Under the pieces are notes generated by a model. That model ran no database searches. It was not told the DNA's origin and saw nothing but the letters and a program-made list of their open reading frames with translations. A stretch of DNA of 5,850 bases from Agromyces sp. (lineage in GTDB: Bacteria > Actinomycetota > Actinomycetes > Actinomycetales > Microbacteriaceae). The DNA is taken from NCBI GenBank assembly GCA_031178025.1, contig JAPSJU010000137.1:1-5850 (forward strand), written 5' to 3'. Positions 5,196-5,850 of this stretch are shown piece after piece. Both the position numbers and the translations under genes were made by a program. Numbering within the stretch: position 1 is the first letter of the stretch; each line of letters opens with the position of its first letter.

Positions 5196-5850
5196 CCCTG
5201 CGCCGCCCGGTCGGCGAGCAGGGTGCCGTCGGGCACGGGGAACGCGGAGGCAGACGGCATCCGGACGGCAGCAGGGAGACGGGAGGGGGCCGCCTCGACA
5301 TCCGTCATGCCCGGCTGCCGCGGGGGAGCGGGGACCTTGAGGAAGCTCATCCCGTTCGGCACGGCGATCGCAGGCAGCTCTCCTGCTCCGCCGGTCGTCG
5401 TTTCCGTGGGGCACCCGATCGTGAGGAGTTCAGGCGGGGAGGCGGTGGTCGCCGCGTTGCCGTCGAAGCAGTTGCCGCTCGCCGGCGCGCGCGGCACCGA
5501 GACATCGGCGGCGTCGATGCCATTGCCCGACACCACGTTGCCGATGAACTCGTTCCGCAGGGCGGGGATGTCCTCGGCGTTGCCGAGCAGGATCCCCGCG
5601 ACGGGGTTGCCCTCGATGCGGTTGCCGGAGATGCGATTGCCCTGGCCGCCCGTCACGGCCAGACCGATGCCGAAGCCACCGAGGGCGTGAGCGGGCGAGT
5701 CCCCGCTCGCGTTCCCGGCGATGAGGTTCCCCATGACCGTGTTGCCGCGCTGGGGGGTGAAGGCCTCCTGATAGTCGGAGATCAGCGTCATCCCGATCCG
5801 GTTCCCGGAGAACCGGTTGCCCGCGATGGTCAGCGAGTCCGAGGCGTTCG
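5192..5850 (-). CDS. Right-handed parallel beta-helix repeat protein (C-terminal part)
   Basis: The frame enters from the right edge and stops at 5192, giving 218 visible residues; the start and any signal peptide lie outside the window. The first two-thirds consists of Asn/Gly-rich coils of the PbH1 or NosD type: GNRFSGNRIG (10-19), GNTVMGNLIAGN (35-46), GNRISGNRIEGN (70-81) and NEFIGNVVSGNGID (99-112). These stack as rungs of a beta-helix, a fold used by polysaccharide-active and envelope proteins and by the copper-related NosD. Two cysteines, C127 in GNCFDGN and C146 in TIGCP, bracket the helix end and could form a disulfide, which would fit an exported protein. A Pro/Ala-rich tail of about 70 residues follows. 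The stop overlaps the lipoprotein's GTG as GTGA. Ligand or substrate cannot be told. Confidence 0.88.
   Translation of the reverse strand, partial: NASDSLTIAGNRFSGNRIGMTLISDYQEAFTPQRGNTVMGNLIAGNASGDSPAHALGGFGIGLAVTGGQGNRISGNRIEGNPVAGILLGNAEDIPALRNEFIGNVVSGNGIDAADVSVPRAPASGNCFDGNAATTASPPELLTIGCPTETTTGGAGELPAIAVPNGMSFLKVPAPPRQPGMTDVEAAPSRLPAAVRMPSASAFPVPDGTLLADRAAQG

Noticed and set aside
4290..5690. A 466-codon plus-strand open frame
   Set aside because: It is antisense to the lipoprotein and beta-helix genes and shows typical GC-driven composition with no domain.
5600..5850. Short recurring ggttgcc/ggttccc words resembling a DNA repeat array
   Set aside because: They are the codons of Gly-Asn-Arg/Ile coils in the beta-helix protein, with irregular spacing, and not a CRISPR or satellite array.

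Overview
The window reads as a very GC-rich actinobacterial chromosome segment, most likely from Microbacteriaceae or a close relative. The reasons are the third-codon-position GC bias, GTG starts, long antisense shadow frames, and an lpdA product that resembles my memory of mycobacterial Lpd over its whole length. This placement is inference, since no database search was possible.

Left part (about 1-2211, minus strand): lspA (prolipoprotein signal peptidase) is followed after only 9 bases by lpdA (dihydrolipoamide dehydrogenase, the E3 subunit of 2-oxoacid dehydrogenases). After a 95-base gap comes the first 28 codons of an unrecognised gene that runs off the left edge. The LspA keeps its two catalytic aspartates but has a histidine at a normally invariant asparagine. 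Its C-terminal tail is a small tandem repeat.

Centre (2212-2335): a 124-base divergent spacer separates lspA from a plus-strand nitrilase-superfamily hydrolase (2336-3232). The spacer holds a good TATGAT -10 box, a near-perfect Shine-Dalgarno sequence, and two exact 13-bp copies of a direct repeat 48 bp apart that could be regulator sites.

Right part (3160-5850, minus strand): three genes are chained by 4-base stop/start overlaps (GTGA, then ATGA). They encode a right-handed beta-helix repeat protein (its 5' end lies beyond the right edge), a lipoprotein with a clear lipobox but no recognised family, and a Tat-exported DyP-type haem peroxidase. The lipoprotein and the peroxidase carry export signals, and the beta-helix protein is of a kind that is usually exported, so this looks like a cell-envelope module. 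It has neither EfeU nor EfeO in view, so it does not look like a standard ferrous-iron EfeUOB operon. It is the best candidate here for an undescribed system. The peroxidase gene runs 73 bases into the 3' end of the convergent hydrolase gene, leaving no room for a terminator between them. A 32-bp perfect palindrome lies inside the lipoprotein gene, in its Ala/Pro-rich tether.

I saw no rRNA, tRNA, CRISPR array, insertion sequence or origin.
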